Shown here: piece after piece, positions 18,195 to 28,409 of the stretch
Layout: every line of letters starts with the position of its first letter
Position numbering within the stretch: the stretch's first letter is position 1
Assembly (NCBI GenBank): GCA_016712035.1
Contig: JADJRT010000008.1
Coordinates: forward strand, 127,910 to 191,909
DNA from: Flammeovirgaceae bacterium
GTDB taxonomy: Bacteria > Bacteroidota > Bacteroidia > Cytophagales > Cyclobacteriaceae
Reading direction: 5' to 3'
DNA: 64,000 bases
Notes under the pieces: generated by a model
Databases searched by the model: none
The model's input: the letters and a program-made list of their open reading frames with translations, nothing else
What the model was told of the DNA's origin: nothing
Made by a program: the position numbers and the translations under genes

Positions 18195-20822
18195 ATGAGA
18201 ATTATTTATTTCATATTTTTTTCTTGTTTGATCACTGTTGTGCAAGCCGGAGGTATTCGCGGAATTATTAAAAGCGTAGATGCCGGCCCACTTGCTTACG
18301 CCACCATTTTCGTAAAACAAACCGGTACCGGCAGCGCTACTGATTTTGAAGGTAAATACGAAGTCAAATTAGCCCCGGGTCGTTATGATGTACTGTTTCA
18401 ATATTTAGGTTATGAAGCGATTACCCGCGTAGTGGATGTGGGCGAGGATTTTATTGAAATCAACCTGACGCTAAAGCAGCAAGTAGTGGTATTGCAGAAT
18501 GTAATTATCCGGGCTGGAAAAGAAGATCCGGCTTACACCATTATGCGCAAGGCCATTGCAAAGGCAAAGTATCATACGCAACAAATTGATGCGTATTCGG
18601 CAAAGGTTTATATAAAGGGGAAAGGTCAACTGACGGACTATCCCTGGATGGCTAAGAAAGCTTTAGAGAAGGAAGGCATTACAAAAGATCGGGTATTTAT
18701 ATCGGAGTCGGTGAGCGAAATAAAATATACCCGACCCTATAAGTTTGAAGAAAAAGTAATTGCGGTTTATACAAATGGGGATAGTAAAAACACATCGCCC
18801 AACTCGTATATATTTGGAAGTTTCTACCATCCCGAGATTGCCGAAACAGTTTCACCTCTTTCACCAAAATCTTTTTCTTACTATCGATTCGAATACCTGG
18901 GTTCCTTTCATGATCGAGAATATGAGATCAGCAAAATAAAAGTTACGCCTCGTTCGCGTGGCGATAACGTTTTTGAAGGACTGATTTATATCGTAGAAGA
19001 CTGGTGGAGTATCCACAGTCTGGATATGAAGGCAACGAAAATGGGAATCAACTTCAACATCAATCAACTTTACACACCTATTGAAGATAAAGCGTGGCTG
19101 CCTGTGTCGCAACAATTTAAAGTAGACGGCAAAGTGTTTGGTTTCGAATTTGAAGGTCAGTACCTGGCAACGATGAAGGATTATGTAATCACACTGAACC
19201 CCGACCTTCAGGTGGAGATGACCGTGATTGATGAGAAGGTTGAAAAGGAGGAAGCGAAAAAAGTTGAACAAAATTTTAGCAAGAAGGGCCAGGATTTACA
19301 GGAACGATTGAAAGAAGGAAAGGAGGTAACGCGAAAGGAATTAAGACAATTAGTTAAAGAGTATGAAAAGGAAGAAGCCAATGAGCAAGAAGCACCCGAA
19401 GTAATTTCAGAGACTACTTATTCTGTCGATTCATTGGCCTACAAAAAGGACTCGACCTATTGGGTAGACATGCGCCCCACGCCACTCACCAAGGAAGAAC
19501 AACGCGGCTATCACATTGATGACAGTCTTACGCAAGTACAGCGCAAGAAGGACGAAGGGGATACGCTAAGAAATTCCAGCAAAAGCAAAAAGGGATTTCA
19601 ACCCTGGGATATATTAACAGGCGATACCTATGGAATTGGAAAAACGGCTGACTTCCGAATTCATTCACCCTATGGTGGGTTTAATACCGTGGAAGGATTC
19701 AATCTGATCTATCGCGTTAGTTTTTATAAACGCTGGGTGAAACGGGATAGTGTGGATAAAGACAAGCGGCCGCAAACATCGAGGCTTGAAATAAGTCCGA
19801 TAGCGCGCTATGCATTTTCGCGCGAGAAGTTGACGGGCAAGTTACGGGTTGATTATCGATTTAAGAATAAACGACTAACGCTTGAAGGTGGGCAATACGT
19901 AGAGCAATTTAATTCTGACGAACCTATTCATCACTTAGTCAATACGTTTACCTCGCTCTTTTTAGGCGACAGATACATGAAGTTGTATGAACGTAATTTT
20001 CTTGAGCTTAATTATATCCAACGCATAAATGATAAGTACACCTTCCGCACCAATTGGTCGTGGGCAAGAAGGTCAGAGTTATTTAATACGAGCAACTATA
20101 CTTTCTTTAAGAGCAATAAGGATGAATACACACCCAACGCACCTGTTAATTTGGAATTAACGGATACTAGTTTTGAGCCGAATCGAGCTTTTGTGGGCCT
20201 GGTAAGTTTTGATGCCCGACCCTGGCAAAAATATCGTATCCACAATGGACGCAAGTCGCGGGTAGGTGGAACCTCGCCCTTGTTTACTTTCAACTACCGA
20301 AAAGGTTTTTCCGGAGTGGCTGAAAGCGAAGTGACCTTCGATCAGGTGGAACTTGGCTTTAAGCACACCTTAAATGTTGGAATCCGAGGAAAATTAGATG
20401 TTGCGCTATGGGCTGGTAAATTTTTGACTGCGAATAATTTATACTTTATGGATTACAAACATTTTACAGGTAATCTGAGCCCGTTTGTAACGACCGATCC
20501 GGTTGGGAGTTTCCGTTTGTTGGACTATTATAAATACAGCACGTCCAATCAATATTTTTCAGCTAATGCCCATTATCATTTCCGCAAATTTCTTGTCACA
20601 CAGTTTCCGTTAATTCGGGTAACGGGTATTACGGAAAACATCTTCGTTAATTATTTAGCGAGCCCCACGTCACAAAACTATACAGAAGTGGGATACGGCC
20701 TTGATGGCATTTTGCGAATCTTCCGCCTGGAAGCAGCTGCAGCCTTTGGCGATGCTAAGTATTTGAATTATGGATTTCGGATTGGTATTGCCAGCAGCAT
20801 CACTGTTAATTTTAACGATTAA
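18195..20822 (+). CDS. DUF5686/carboxypeptidase-regulatory-like outer-membrane protein
   Basis: About 875 residues. The chosen start, ATG 18195, begins a signal peptide (MRIIYFIFFSCLITVVQAGG); a longer reading from TTG 18150 would bury it. A CarboxypepD_reg-like domain follows (RGIIKSVDAGPLAYATIFVK), then the DUF5686 region. Midway is a charged, probably coiled-coil insert (about residues 355-420, rich in Glu and Lys). The C-terminal third has alternating aromatic strands ending in a short hydrophobic tail, consistent with a beta-barrel. Its function is unknown; the family is widespread in Bacteroidota. Confidence 0.82.
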   Translation: MRIIYFIFFSCLITVVQAGGIRGIIKSVDAGPLAYATIFVKQTGTGSATDFEGKYEVKLAPGRYDVLFQYLGYEAITRVVDVGEDFIEINLTLKQQVVVLQNVIIRAGKEDPAYTIMRKAIAKAKYHTQQIDAYSAKVYIKGKGQLTDYPWMAKKALEKEGITKDRVFISESVSEIKYTRPYKFEEKVIAVYTNGDSKNTSPNSYIFGSFYHPEIAETVSPLSPKSFSYYRFEYLGSFHDREYEISKIKVTPRSRGDNVFEGLIYIVEDWWSIHSLDMKATKMGINFNINQLYTPIEDKAWLPVSQQFKVDGKVFGFEFEGQYLATMKDYVITLNPDLQVEMTVIDEKVEKEEAKKVEQNFSKKGQDLQERLKEGKEVTRKELRQLVKEYEKEEANEQEAPEVISETTYSVDSLAYKKDSTYWVDMRPTPLTKEEQRGYHIDDSLTQVQRKKDEGDTLRNSSKSKKGFQPWDILTGDTYGIGKTADFRIHSPYGGFNTVEGFNLIYRVSFYKRWVKRDSVDKDKRPQTSRLEISPIARYAFSREKLTGKLRVDYRFKNKRLTLEGGQYVEQFNSDEPIHHLVNTFTSLFLGDRYMKLYERNFLELNYIQRINDKYTFRTNWSWARRSELFNTSNYTFFKSNKDEYTPNAPVNLELTDTSFEPNRAFVGLVSFDARPWQKYRIHNGRKSRVGGTSPLFTFNYRKGFSGVAESEVTFDQVELGFKHTLNVGIRGKLDVALWAGKFLTANNLYFMDYKHFTGNLSPFVTTDPVGSFRLLDYYKYSTSNQYFSANAHYHFRKFLVTQFPLIRVTGITENIFVNYLASPTSQNYTEVGYGLDGILRIFRLEAAAAFGDAKYLNYGFRIGIASSITVNFND

Positions 20823-20869
20823 TTAAGCCAATCTTGGTTAACTTGAGTTCCGTTCGCCAACTTTGAACG

Positions 20870-21877
20870 ATGACGGTTTCTATTAATGAATTTTTATCTC
20901 TCAGAAAAGAGTTGCCGGTGCTTGACGTTCGGTCTGAAGGGGAATTCTTGGCCGGTCATATCCGTGGGGCAATTAATATTCCATTATTAAATAATGATGA
21001 ACGCGTTGCTGTTGGAACGGATTATAAACAGAAAGGACAATCACAAGCTATAAAGACTGGCTTTCGGTTGGTTGGCCCGCGACTGATTGACATCATTACG
21101 GAAACGGAAAAAATATCTGCGGGAAAGGAACTCTTAGTGCATTGCTGGCGCGGAGGTATGCGATCAAATAATTTTTGTCGGTTTGTAGAGATGGCTGGCA
21201 TGAAAGCGCATGCCTTGCAAGGCGGATACAAAGCGTACCGGCATCAAGCCTTGGATTCCTTTATGCAGCCGATGCAATTGATGCTACTTACAGGTTGTAC
21301 CGGTAGCGGCAAGAGTGAAGTGCTACGATCATTAAAAGCAAAAGGAGAGCAAGTATTAGATCTGGAAGGTTTAGCAAACCACAAAGGTTCGGCTTTCGGG
21401 GGCCTTCTCATGCCAGATCAACCCAGTACTGAACAATTTCAAAACGAACTCTTTGAAGAAATTTTGTCATTTGATCTTACTAAGAGAATCTGGGTAGAGG
21501 ATGAATCGATAGCGATTGGAAAAATATTTTTGCCCAACGAATTCTGGCAACAGATGGCGGTAAGTCCATTGGTGCAAATGGATGTGAGTAAAGAAGTTCG
21601 TGTGCAACGCTTAGTGAATGAATACGGAAGTACCAATCGCGAGGAGTTTCTGACTATCATGGGAAAAATTGTAACGAAGCTAGGTGGCCAGCATTACAAT
21701 CATGCAAAAGAAAAATTAGCAGAAGGAGATATGCATTCAGTAATCGAGATTCTGTTAACCTATTATGATAAAGCGTACCTAAAAAGTATTGATAAGCGAA
21801 AAGATCGGATAAAATTAACCTTGCCTTGGGATGGAGATAGTATTGAAAAATATTCTTCTCAACTACTTAACCGGTAA
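20870..21877 (+). CDS. mnmH: tRNA 2-selenouridine synthase
   Basis: MnmH (SelU/YbbB) replaces the 2-thio group of wobble uridine with selenium, via a geranylated intermediate. The N-terminal rhodanese domain carries the active-site Cys in LLVHCWRGGMRSNNF. The C-terminal half has a P-loop LTGCTGSGKSEVL. The length of 335 residues fits the family. Selenophosphate synthase is not in the window. It converges with kmo, 12 nt away. Confidence 0.92.
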   Translation: MTVSINEFLSLRKELPVLDVRSEGEFLAGHIRGAINIPLLNNDERVAVGTDYKQKGQSQAIKTGFRLVGPRLIDIITETEKISAGKELLVHCWRGGMRSNNFCRFVEMAGMKAHALQGGYKAYRHQALDSFMQPMQLMLLTGCTGSGKSEVLRSLKAKGEQVLDLEGLANHKGSAFGGLLMPDQPSTEQFQNELFEEILSFDLTKRIWVEDESIAIGKIFLPNEFWQQMAVSPLVQMDVSKEVRVQRLVNEYGSTNREEFLTIMGKIVTKLGGQHYNHAKEKLAEGDMHSVIEILLTYYDKAYLKSIDKRKDRIKLTLPWDGDSIEKYSSQLLNR

Positions 21878-21889
21878 TTGATTTGCAGA

Positions 21890-23250
21890 TCAATTAAGTT
21901 TGTTAACAATCTCTTCAAAATTTAAGGACTCCCACTTCTGTTTTAGGTTAGAAGTTTTCATTACTTCATCCATAATTTTTTTCTGCTTTCTCCCCGTTTC
22001 GAGTGCTGTGGCATAAGGCATGGAATCGTAGAATGTGACCATCGAGTACAAGGGTATCCAACGGGTGGGATAAAGCAGATGCAAGCGGGCTTCAATTTTC
22101 TTTCTCAATAGAAAATCCGCATCGGCAACGAGGTCTCGCATTTCAACAAAATTGTCAAGAGCAAGTTGGGCAATAGCATCCGCATTTACTTTTCGGCTTT
22201 GCTGAAATTCCGGCAATACTTTCGTCCAATCATCAGAATGAATGTCAAGAAGTTGATTGAGCACCCGACAATCTTCAAATCCGGCATTCATACCTTGGCC
22301 ATAAAAAGGAACGAGCGCATGTGCCGCATCACCAATTAATAAGGTGTTATTTTTTACCCATGGGTAGCAACGAACAGTCACCAACGAAGAAGTTGGGTTT
22401 GTGTTATAATCTTCCAGTAACGTGGGCATTAAACGTACGGCATCCGGAAAGGTACTTTCAAAAAACATACTCACTTCAGCATCTGTTTTTAATTGACTAA
22501 ATGAAGGGGTTCCTTCAAATGGAAAAAATAACGTGCACGTAAAGCTGCCATCCGGGTTGGGCAACGCGATCATCATAAAACTTTCGCGAGGCCAAATGTG
22601 TAAAGCATTCTTTTCTAATTGAAAGCTTCCTGCTTTTCCGGCAGGTATATGCAACTCTTTGTAGCCATGATCGATGTAATCTTGTGCGTAGTCAAACCGA
22701 TCGGTTATCTGAAATGCACTGCGCACCGCAGAGAAGGCGCCATCGGCTCCTATTATGTAGTCCATAGTCCATAGTCGATAGTCCTGAGTTTGCTTACTAT
22801 CTAGCATTGACTTTGTACTCTGGGCTGTTAAGGATGTTTTATCAAGGTCTATATGAGTAATCCTTTGATCAAATTGAAAATCAACGCCCAGCGACTCGGC
22901 TTTGTTCATGAGAACGATATTAAGCGCACTACGCGATACCGAGTTAATAAATTGTCTTTCGCTGCCATACGGTTGAAAGGTGAGTTCGCCTTGCCGGTTA
23001 TGCATAATTCTTCCATGCATGGGGATGGTTACTTTTTTTATTTCATTCGCAACATCCACTTCATCAAGAGCTCGAATACCTCGATTGCTTAAGGCCAGAT
23101 TGATAGACCGTCCGCCCTCATAGCCACTTTGTCGCATATCACCTCGCCGTTCAAAAACAGTAACGGAGTACCCGCGTTTTGCTAAGTATATGGAAAGTAA
23201 CGAGCCCACCAGACCGGCTCCAGCAATAGCAATTTTTTAGTTTTTGTCAT
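21890..23250 (-). CDS. kmo: Kynurenine 3-monooxygenase (one frameshift at the N-terminus)
   Basis: FAD-dependent hydroxylation of kynurenine to 3-hydroxykynurenine. Restoring one base in the T run 23233-23238 adds the N-terminus from ATG 23248-23250 (MTKTKKIAIAGAGLVGSLLS), completing the FAD-binding GxGxxG. Other motifs are the GADGAFSAVRSAF segment and LIGDAAHALVPFYGQGMNAG. The total is about 453 residues. Residues around 155-175 contain an insert encoded partly by a 7-nt tandem repeat (22758-22784), absent in my memory of the family. It is followed by no other minus-strand gene and preceded by kynU. Confidence 0.93.
22758..22784. repeat. Tandem 7-nt repeat inside kmo
   Basis: Nearly four copies of TAGTCCA (third copy TAGTCGA) on the plus strand encode Asp-Tyr-Arg-Leu-Trp-Thr-Met-Asp-Tyr in kmo. 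Because the unit is 7 nt, gain or loss of one copy would shift the kmo frame. Similar heptad repeats recur in Bacteroidota genomes to my recollection. Confidence 0.7.
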
Positions 23251-23288
23251 AACAGAATATAGGCGGCTGAGTTACTTTGTTGTCACTA

Positions 23289-24557
23289 CTAATTTAATGC
23301 TTGTTTGAAAATTTCATAAAAGCGAAAGACATCTTCAAAAGTATTGTACATAGGTACAGGAGCGATGCGAATAACATCGGGCTCACGCCAGTCGGCTATT
23401 ACTCCTGCTTTAGTGATTTTATTAAAGACTTTTTTTCCATCCCGCTTCATCAAGATTGAAAGCTGGCATCCACGTTCTCCGACTACACCAGGTGTTAAAA
23501 TTTTAAAATGTTGAGAATGGTTGTCTATCGACTTTAGCAGGTATTCGAGAAAACATGTTAGTAGAATACTTTTCTTCCGAAGATTTTTTATTCCTGCCTT
23601 TTCAAATAATTCTAACGAGGCGAGGTGGGCGGCCCCGGAGAGGACAGGATAATTGGAGAGTTGCCAGCCATCCACCCCTTTCATCGGCACAAAACCTTTT
23701 TGCATTTTAAAACGGTTGGGTTCGTCATGGCCCCACCATCCGGTAAATCTTGGTAATTTAAAATTACTCGCATGCTTTTCGTGAATGAAAGCACCGGCCA
23801 TACCACCTGGCCCGGAATTAAGATATTTATAACTGCACCATATGGCAAAGTCAACATTCTCGCTATGTAATTGTAACGGTACATTGCCCATGGCGTGTGC
23901 AAGGTCGAAGCCCGCGTATGCGCCAGCCCGATGGGCAGCTTCTGTAATTTCCCGCACCTTAAAAAATTGGCCTGTGTAATATTGAACGGCACCAAACATG
24001 ACAAGTGCCAATTCATTTTTGTTATCATCAATTGCCTTCAATATATCTTCGGTACGCAAAGTAAACTCACCGACTCTAGGCTTAAGTTCAATCAATCCAA
24101 CAGCCGGATCGATATTATGAAACTTCAATTGCGATTCAAAGGCATATTGATCCGAAGAGAAAGCCCCGGCCTCGGTAATTATTTTATACCGAGTTTTGGT
24201 AGGATTATAGAACGACACCAACATCAAATGCAAATTCACCGTGAGTTGATTCATGGAAACAACTTCTGAAGTTTTGGCACCTACTAATTGTGCGAGTGCT
24301 TTTTTACTAAACTTATGATAGTAGAGCCAAGGACGTCTGGCATGGGTATGTCCTTCCACTCCCAACGCGGCCCAATCCTCCAACTCTTGATTAATAAACA
24401 CTTTCGCGGATTTTGGTTGTAGACCCAGTGAGTTACCCGTGAAATAAATCGCCTGCTTTCCTTTTACCTTCGGAAGATGAAATTGATTACGAAAAGTTTT
24501 TAAAGAATCTTGTGTATCTAGTTTTCTGGCAAAAGCCAGTGTGGGTTCATATTTCAT
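23289..24557 (-). CDS. kynU: Kynureninase
   Basis: PLP enzyme that cleaves 3-hydroxykynurenine to 3-hydroxyanthranilate and alanine. Motifs seen are IYFTGNSLGLQPKSA, WYYHKFSKKALAQLVGA-like phosphate-binding context, GFDLAHAMGNVPLQLH and the PLP-lysine segment WCSYKYLNSGPGGMAG. The length of 422 residues fits. It lies between kmo and the dioxygenase gene in the same orientation, 33 nt after the corrected dioxygenase stop, so the three are probably one operon. Confidence 0.96.
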   Translation of the reverse strand: MKYEPTLAFARKLDTQDSLKTFRNQFHLPKVKGKQAIYFTGNSLGLQPKSAKVFINQELEDWAALGVEGHTHARRPWLYYHKFSKKALAQLVGAKTSEVVSMNQLTVNLHLMLVSFYNPTKTRYKIITEAGAFSSDQYAFESQLKFHNIDPAVGLIELKPRVGEFTLRTEDILKAIDDNKNELALVMFGAVQYYTGQFFKVREITEAAHRAGAYAGFDLAHAMGNVPLQLHSENVDFAIWCSYKYLNSGPGGMAGAFIHEKHASNFKLPRFTGWWGHDEPNRFKMQKGFVPMKGVDGWQLSNYPVLSGAAHLASLELFEKAGIKNLRKKSILLTCFLEYLLKSIDNHSQHFKILTPGVVGERGCQLSILMKRDGKKVFNKITKAGVIADWREPDVIRIAPVPMYNTFEDVFRFYEIFKQALN

Positions 24558-24590
24558 GAGTGCTTTTAAAGATTTGTAGATGATTGCAGG

Positions 24591-25122
24591 TTATACAAAC
24601 CGTGCGTCTGCTTCCATTACGGAGCCGCAACTTTTGCAGGTTCGTAATTCTTTTGATCCGTAAAATTCGCGGAAGCGGGGTAAAAAAATCTTTTTCAATA
24701 TTTTCGAGATGAAAGCGATACTCATGCAGTTTAGTATTACACGAATCGCAATACCATTGCAACCCATCTAACACATCTTGTTCCGGACGCTTACACTCAA
24801 TTACCAAACCTACTGATCCCGCTGGTCGCTCGGGCCGGTGTGGCACATTGGCAGGCAGCAAAAACATTTCACCTTCTTTAATGGATATATCTACCGCCTT
24901 ACCATCCTCCTGAATCCGAACATTGATGTTTCCTTCCAGTTGATAGAATAGTTCTTCGGTTTCGTTGAAGTGAAAATCTTTGCGTGCATTGGGGCCGCCC
25001 ACAATCATGACAATGTAATCTCCGGCATCGGCATATAAATTTTTATTGCCAACAGGTGGCTTTAATAGATCCCGATTTTCTGTTATCCAATTCTTTAAAT
25101 TAAAGGGTTTGCGAATAGCCAT
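24591..25122 (-). CDS. 3-hydroxyanthranilate 3,4-dioxygenase (one indel near the C-terminus)
   Basis: Fe(II) ring-cleaving cupin enzyme making 2-amino-3-carboxymuconate semialdehyde, the branch point to quinolinate/NAD or to catabolism. The cupin motif is seen in FHFNETEELFYQLEGNINV and LPANVPHRPERP, giving His/Glu/His ligands. The uncorrected frame runs to 24547. Removing one T from the T7 run (plus strand 24672-24678) gives a C-terminus RTCKSCGSVMEADARFV ending at 24591. That restores the second CxxC of the rubredoxin-like metal site (first: CDSC), as in bacterial homodimeric enzymes. About 176 residues. Confidence 0.93.
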
Positions 25123-25167
25123 GGGTTGTTGAGATTTAATTAGATATAGGTACGATTCGAAGAAAAA

Positions 25168-25437
25168 TTACTCATGCGTTTTCCACCTGGCAAGTTTAGG
25201 GATATTGCGGGTAAAAATACTAGTCATAATTCCTGGAAAGCCCATTTCTTTTAATTTAACCTTCACCAAGGCTTTCATTTCGTCTTGGGTCATGTCGGGT
25301 TGAGTAAACTTTCCGTTTTGATAGCAATAGGAGCAATACATGGGTGATTTAGATCCATCGGCTTCAGTTCCGCCTCCTTGGGTATCGCGTTTCAATGGCA
25401 TACCGCAACTCTGACAATTTTTGTAAATCGTTTCCAT
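25168..25437 (-). CDS. Putative zinc-ribbon protein
   Basis: An 89-residue protein with two CxxC pairs (NCQSCGMPLKRD and YCSYCYQNGKF) typical of the putative zinc ribbon family found next to small enzymes. The C-terminal half (PDMTQDEMKALVKVKLKEMGF) is a helical tail. It lies 45 nt upstream of the dioxygenase in the same direction and may head that operon. Function unknown. Confidence 0.75.
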   Translation of the reverse strand: METIYKNCQSCGMPLKRDTQGGGTEADGSKSPMYCSYCYQNGKFTQPDMTQDEMKALVKVKLKEMGFPGIMTSIFTRNIPKLARWKTHE

Positions 25438-25498
25438 AAATCACTCGCTTTTATATAGGAAAGTTAATGTTCTTTTTATCTTTACTAAAAATCATTCT

Positions 25499-26284
25499 AT
25501 GAATCTGGATTTGCGCGGAAAAAGAGCCGTAGTAAGCGGGAGTACACAAGGCATTGGTAAAGCATCGGCTATGGAATTGGCCTTATTAGGTGCAACAGTA
25601 ACTTTATTGGCACGTAACGAAGAATCCCTTAAAGCTGTGGTGAAGGAATTGCCAACACCAACCGCGCAGCAACACGATTATTTATTGGCCGACTTCAGTA
25701 ATCCAGACCAGCTTAATGGTGTGATTGATAAATTCGTGAGCAATCACATTGTACATATTTTGATAAACAACACAGGTGGACCGCCTGCCGGATTGGCGAT
25801 TGATGCATCACCCGAGGATTTTATAAAAGCATTTAATAGTCATTTAATCTGCAATCAGATTTTGGTAAAAGCCGTAGTACCGGGCATGAAGCAATCTGCC
25901 TTTGGGCGAATCATCAATATCATTTCAACCTCAGTAAAAATTCCGTTGAAAGGTTTGGGAGTATCTAATACCATTCGGGGCGCTGTAGCTAACTGGGCAA
26001 AAACAATTTCGGTTGAATTGGCTCCATTTGGGATTACGGTAAACAATGTATTACCGGGCTCAACCATGACGGGTCGTTTAGATTCACTAATTAAAAGTAA
26101 GGCTGTAAAATCCGGAAGAACCTATGATGAGGAGAAAAAATTAATGGTTGAAGAAGTGCCAGCCGGCCGGATTTGTGAGCCACATGAAGTGGCGGCCGCT
26201 GTTGCTTTTCTTGCCTCCCCGGCTGCGGCCTATATAAATGGAATAAATATTCCTGTCGATGGCGGGCGCACCGGAAGTTTGTAA
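25499..26284 (+). CDS. Short-chain dehydrogenase/reductase
   Basis: A 261-residue NAD(P)-dependent SDR. The cofactor motif is SGSTQGIGKASAMELA (TGxxxGIG type). NNTG, the region around IINIISTS and the C-terminal PVDGGRTGSL are SDR features. The catalytic Tyr-x-x-x-Lys is not canonical: the stretch after the ISTS serine reads NTIRGAVANWAKT where YxxSKAA is expected. Substrate specificity or activity may therefore be atypical. It sits divergently from the zinc-ribbon gene and before the OmpA gene, within the kynurenine gene neighbourhood. Confidence 0.85.
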   Translation: MNLDLRGKRAVVSGSTQGIGKASAMELALLGATVTLLARNEESLKAVVKELPTPTAQQHDYLLADFSNPDQLNGVIDKFVSNHIVHILINNTGGPPAGLAIDASPEDFIKAFNSHLICNQILVKAVVPGMKQSAFGRIINIISTSVKIPLKGLGVSNTIRGAVANWAKTISVELAPFGITVNNVLPGSTMTGRLDSLIKSKAVKSGRTYDEEKKLMVEEVPAGRICEPHEVAAAVAFLASPAAAYINGINIPVDGGRTGSL

Positions 26285-26301
26285 GTTCACAGAGTCATAC
26301 C

Positions 26302-28393
26302 ATGTCTATTTCGATACGCAAATACATACTTATTCTATTTATCCTTTCCGCTACGGTGGGTTTAGCTCAGCCTGCTGTGGTAATTAACGACAACTTTAAT
26401 TCGAACGCCCATGGCTGGTGGACAGGAAGCGTAGAAACGTATTCCATGCAAGTAGAAGGCGGTAAATACGTAATGCGTACAACACAAAAAGACAACGGCC
26501 GCTTTGTTACCATCAATCCGTTTATGGATAACAAAAAAGATTTTTCGATTGAGGCAACCTTTGTTCAGAAATCGGGAAGTGATAATAATGGATTGGGCTT
26601 ATTGTGGGGCGATAGCGGTATAGGAAAATATCATGAGTTTGTTATTGCCTGTAATGGAAACTATAAAATCAAAAGCCCTGAAAAAGGAGAAAAGATTAAT
26701 CAATGGGTCGCGTATAAAACAATAAAACCGATGGGGGAAGTTAATTCCCTTAAGATAGAACAAAAGGAGGGGTGTTGGTATTATTTTATTAATAACGTAG
26801 AGGTGGCCAACACAAGTATCTTGCCTTTATATGGAATGAAGATGGGGTTCATCAATTACACAGATATGGTGCTTGAGATTGATAATTTTATTTTCAGGCA
26901 GGATATAAAAATTAATTTGCCCACCAATCTTAGTTCGGGCCTGGTAAAGGAAAATCTAGGTAAAGAGGTAAACTCACCCTACGATGATCTGGGGCCGCAT
27001 ATTACTACCGATGGTAGAATGATATTATTTGGCCGTGAACTTTCCCCCGAAAACATAGGTGGTAAGGAAGATGGTGAAGATATCTGGATTACTACCAGCA
27101 CCGATGGCGTTACCTGGACGAAAAGTAAAAACATGGGTGCGGCAATTAACGATAAGCAAGCCAACAACCTGGCAGCGGTCAGCGCAGATAATAACATGTT
27201 ATTGTTTTGCAAGTTGGATGGATTTCAGGTTCGTAGAAAGTCAGAAGATGGCTGGTCCGCACCCGAATACCTTAACGTTCGGTTTAAGAACGAATCAAAA
27301 AACATGGAAGGCAATTTGACTCCAGATGGTAAGGCACTTTTGTTTACGGCTAAACTGAAACAAAATGTTTTTTACAACGAACATCCTGAAAATAAGGAGA
27401 AAGATGTTTACGTAACCGTCCAAGATGGCAAGGGTAGTTGGTCGGAGCCTATTAATTTGGGAGTGCAGATCAATACAGCCAGTGATGAGATTTCACCCTT
27501 TATGGCTGCTGATGGTCGCACCCTATATTTTGCCAGCAACGGCCGGCCCGGCTATGGCGGATATGATATCTATATGAGTAAACGAATGGGAGATTCATGG
27601 ACTCAATGGAGTGAACCGGTGAACCTTGGGCCTGAGATAAATACTTTCGGCTTTGATGCTTATTATACACTTTCGGCAGCTGCAGATTACGCGTATATGG
27701 TGAGTGATCGAAATTCGTTTGGGGCCTCCGATCTCGTGCGGATAAAATTACCGAATGCGATCAAGCCCGATCCCGTAGTATTGTTGCTCGGTTCTACACT
27801 TAACGCGAAAACAAAAGCACCAGTAAAAGCAGATATTTTTTTCGAAGATTTATCAACACAAAAAGAAATTGGAGAGGCCATCTCCGATCCGCAAACAGGC
27901 TCGTATCGCATAGCCTTAACAAAGGGAAAAAATTATGGTATTCGAGCACAGGCAATGGGCTACCTATCGGTTAATGAAAATCTTGAGCTGGGATCTATAA
28001 TACAGTATAAAGAATTACAGAAAGACTTATTTCTTATCCCTATTGAAGCGGGCGAAAGCATTGCCCTAAACAATGTGTTTTTTGAGCAGAGCCGGGCTAT
28101 ATTAAAGTCACAATCTTTTCCTGAATTGGATCGGCTCGTTGAAATCATGAATGAGAACTCCTCCATTCAGATTGAATTGAGTGGCTACACCGATAACATA
28201 GGAAATAAAAATGCGCTTATTAAACTTTCGGAAGATCGTGTGGGGGCTGTTAAAACGTACCTGGTGAGAAGGGAATTAAGAAGGACCGAATTTCAGGTAA
28301 AGGGTATGGGGCTTAAAGCCGATAGCACCAAACGATACGAACGAAAACCGCCAGCGCAACAGGCGTGTTGAGGTGATGATTACAAAAAAATAA
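26302..28393 (+). CDS. OmpA-family protein with PD40/TolB-like repeats (one indel at the C-terminus)
   Basis: About 696 residues: signal peptide (KYILILFILSATVGLAQP), an N-terminal lectin-like domain of unknown type, PD40-type beta-propeller repeats (DGRMILFGRE, DGKALLFTAK, DGRTLYFASNGRPGYGGYDIY), a peptidase-regulatory-like domain, and an OmpA peptidoglycan-binding domain (IQIELSGYTDNIGNKNALIKLSEDR). The uncorrected ORF ends at 28371. Removing one A near 28332 restores the canonical ending STNDTNENRQRNRRVEVMI and stops at TAA 28391. Likely periplasmic, tethering to the cell wall. Confidence 0.87.
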
Positions 28394-28409
28394 TTTTAGT
28401 AAACACTCA

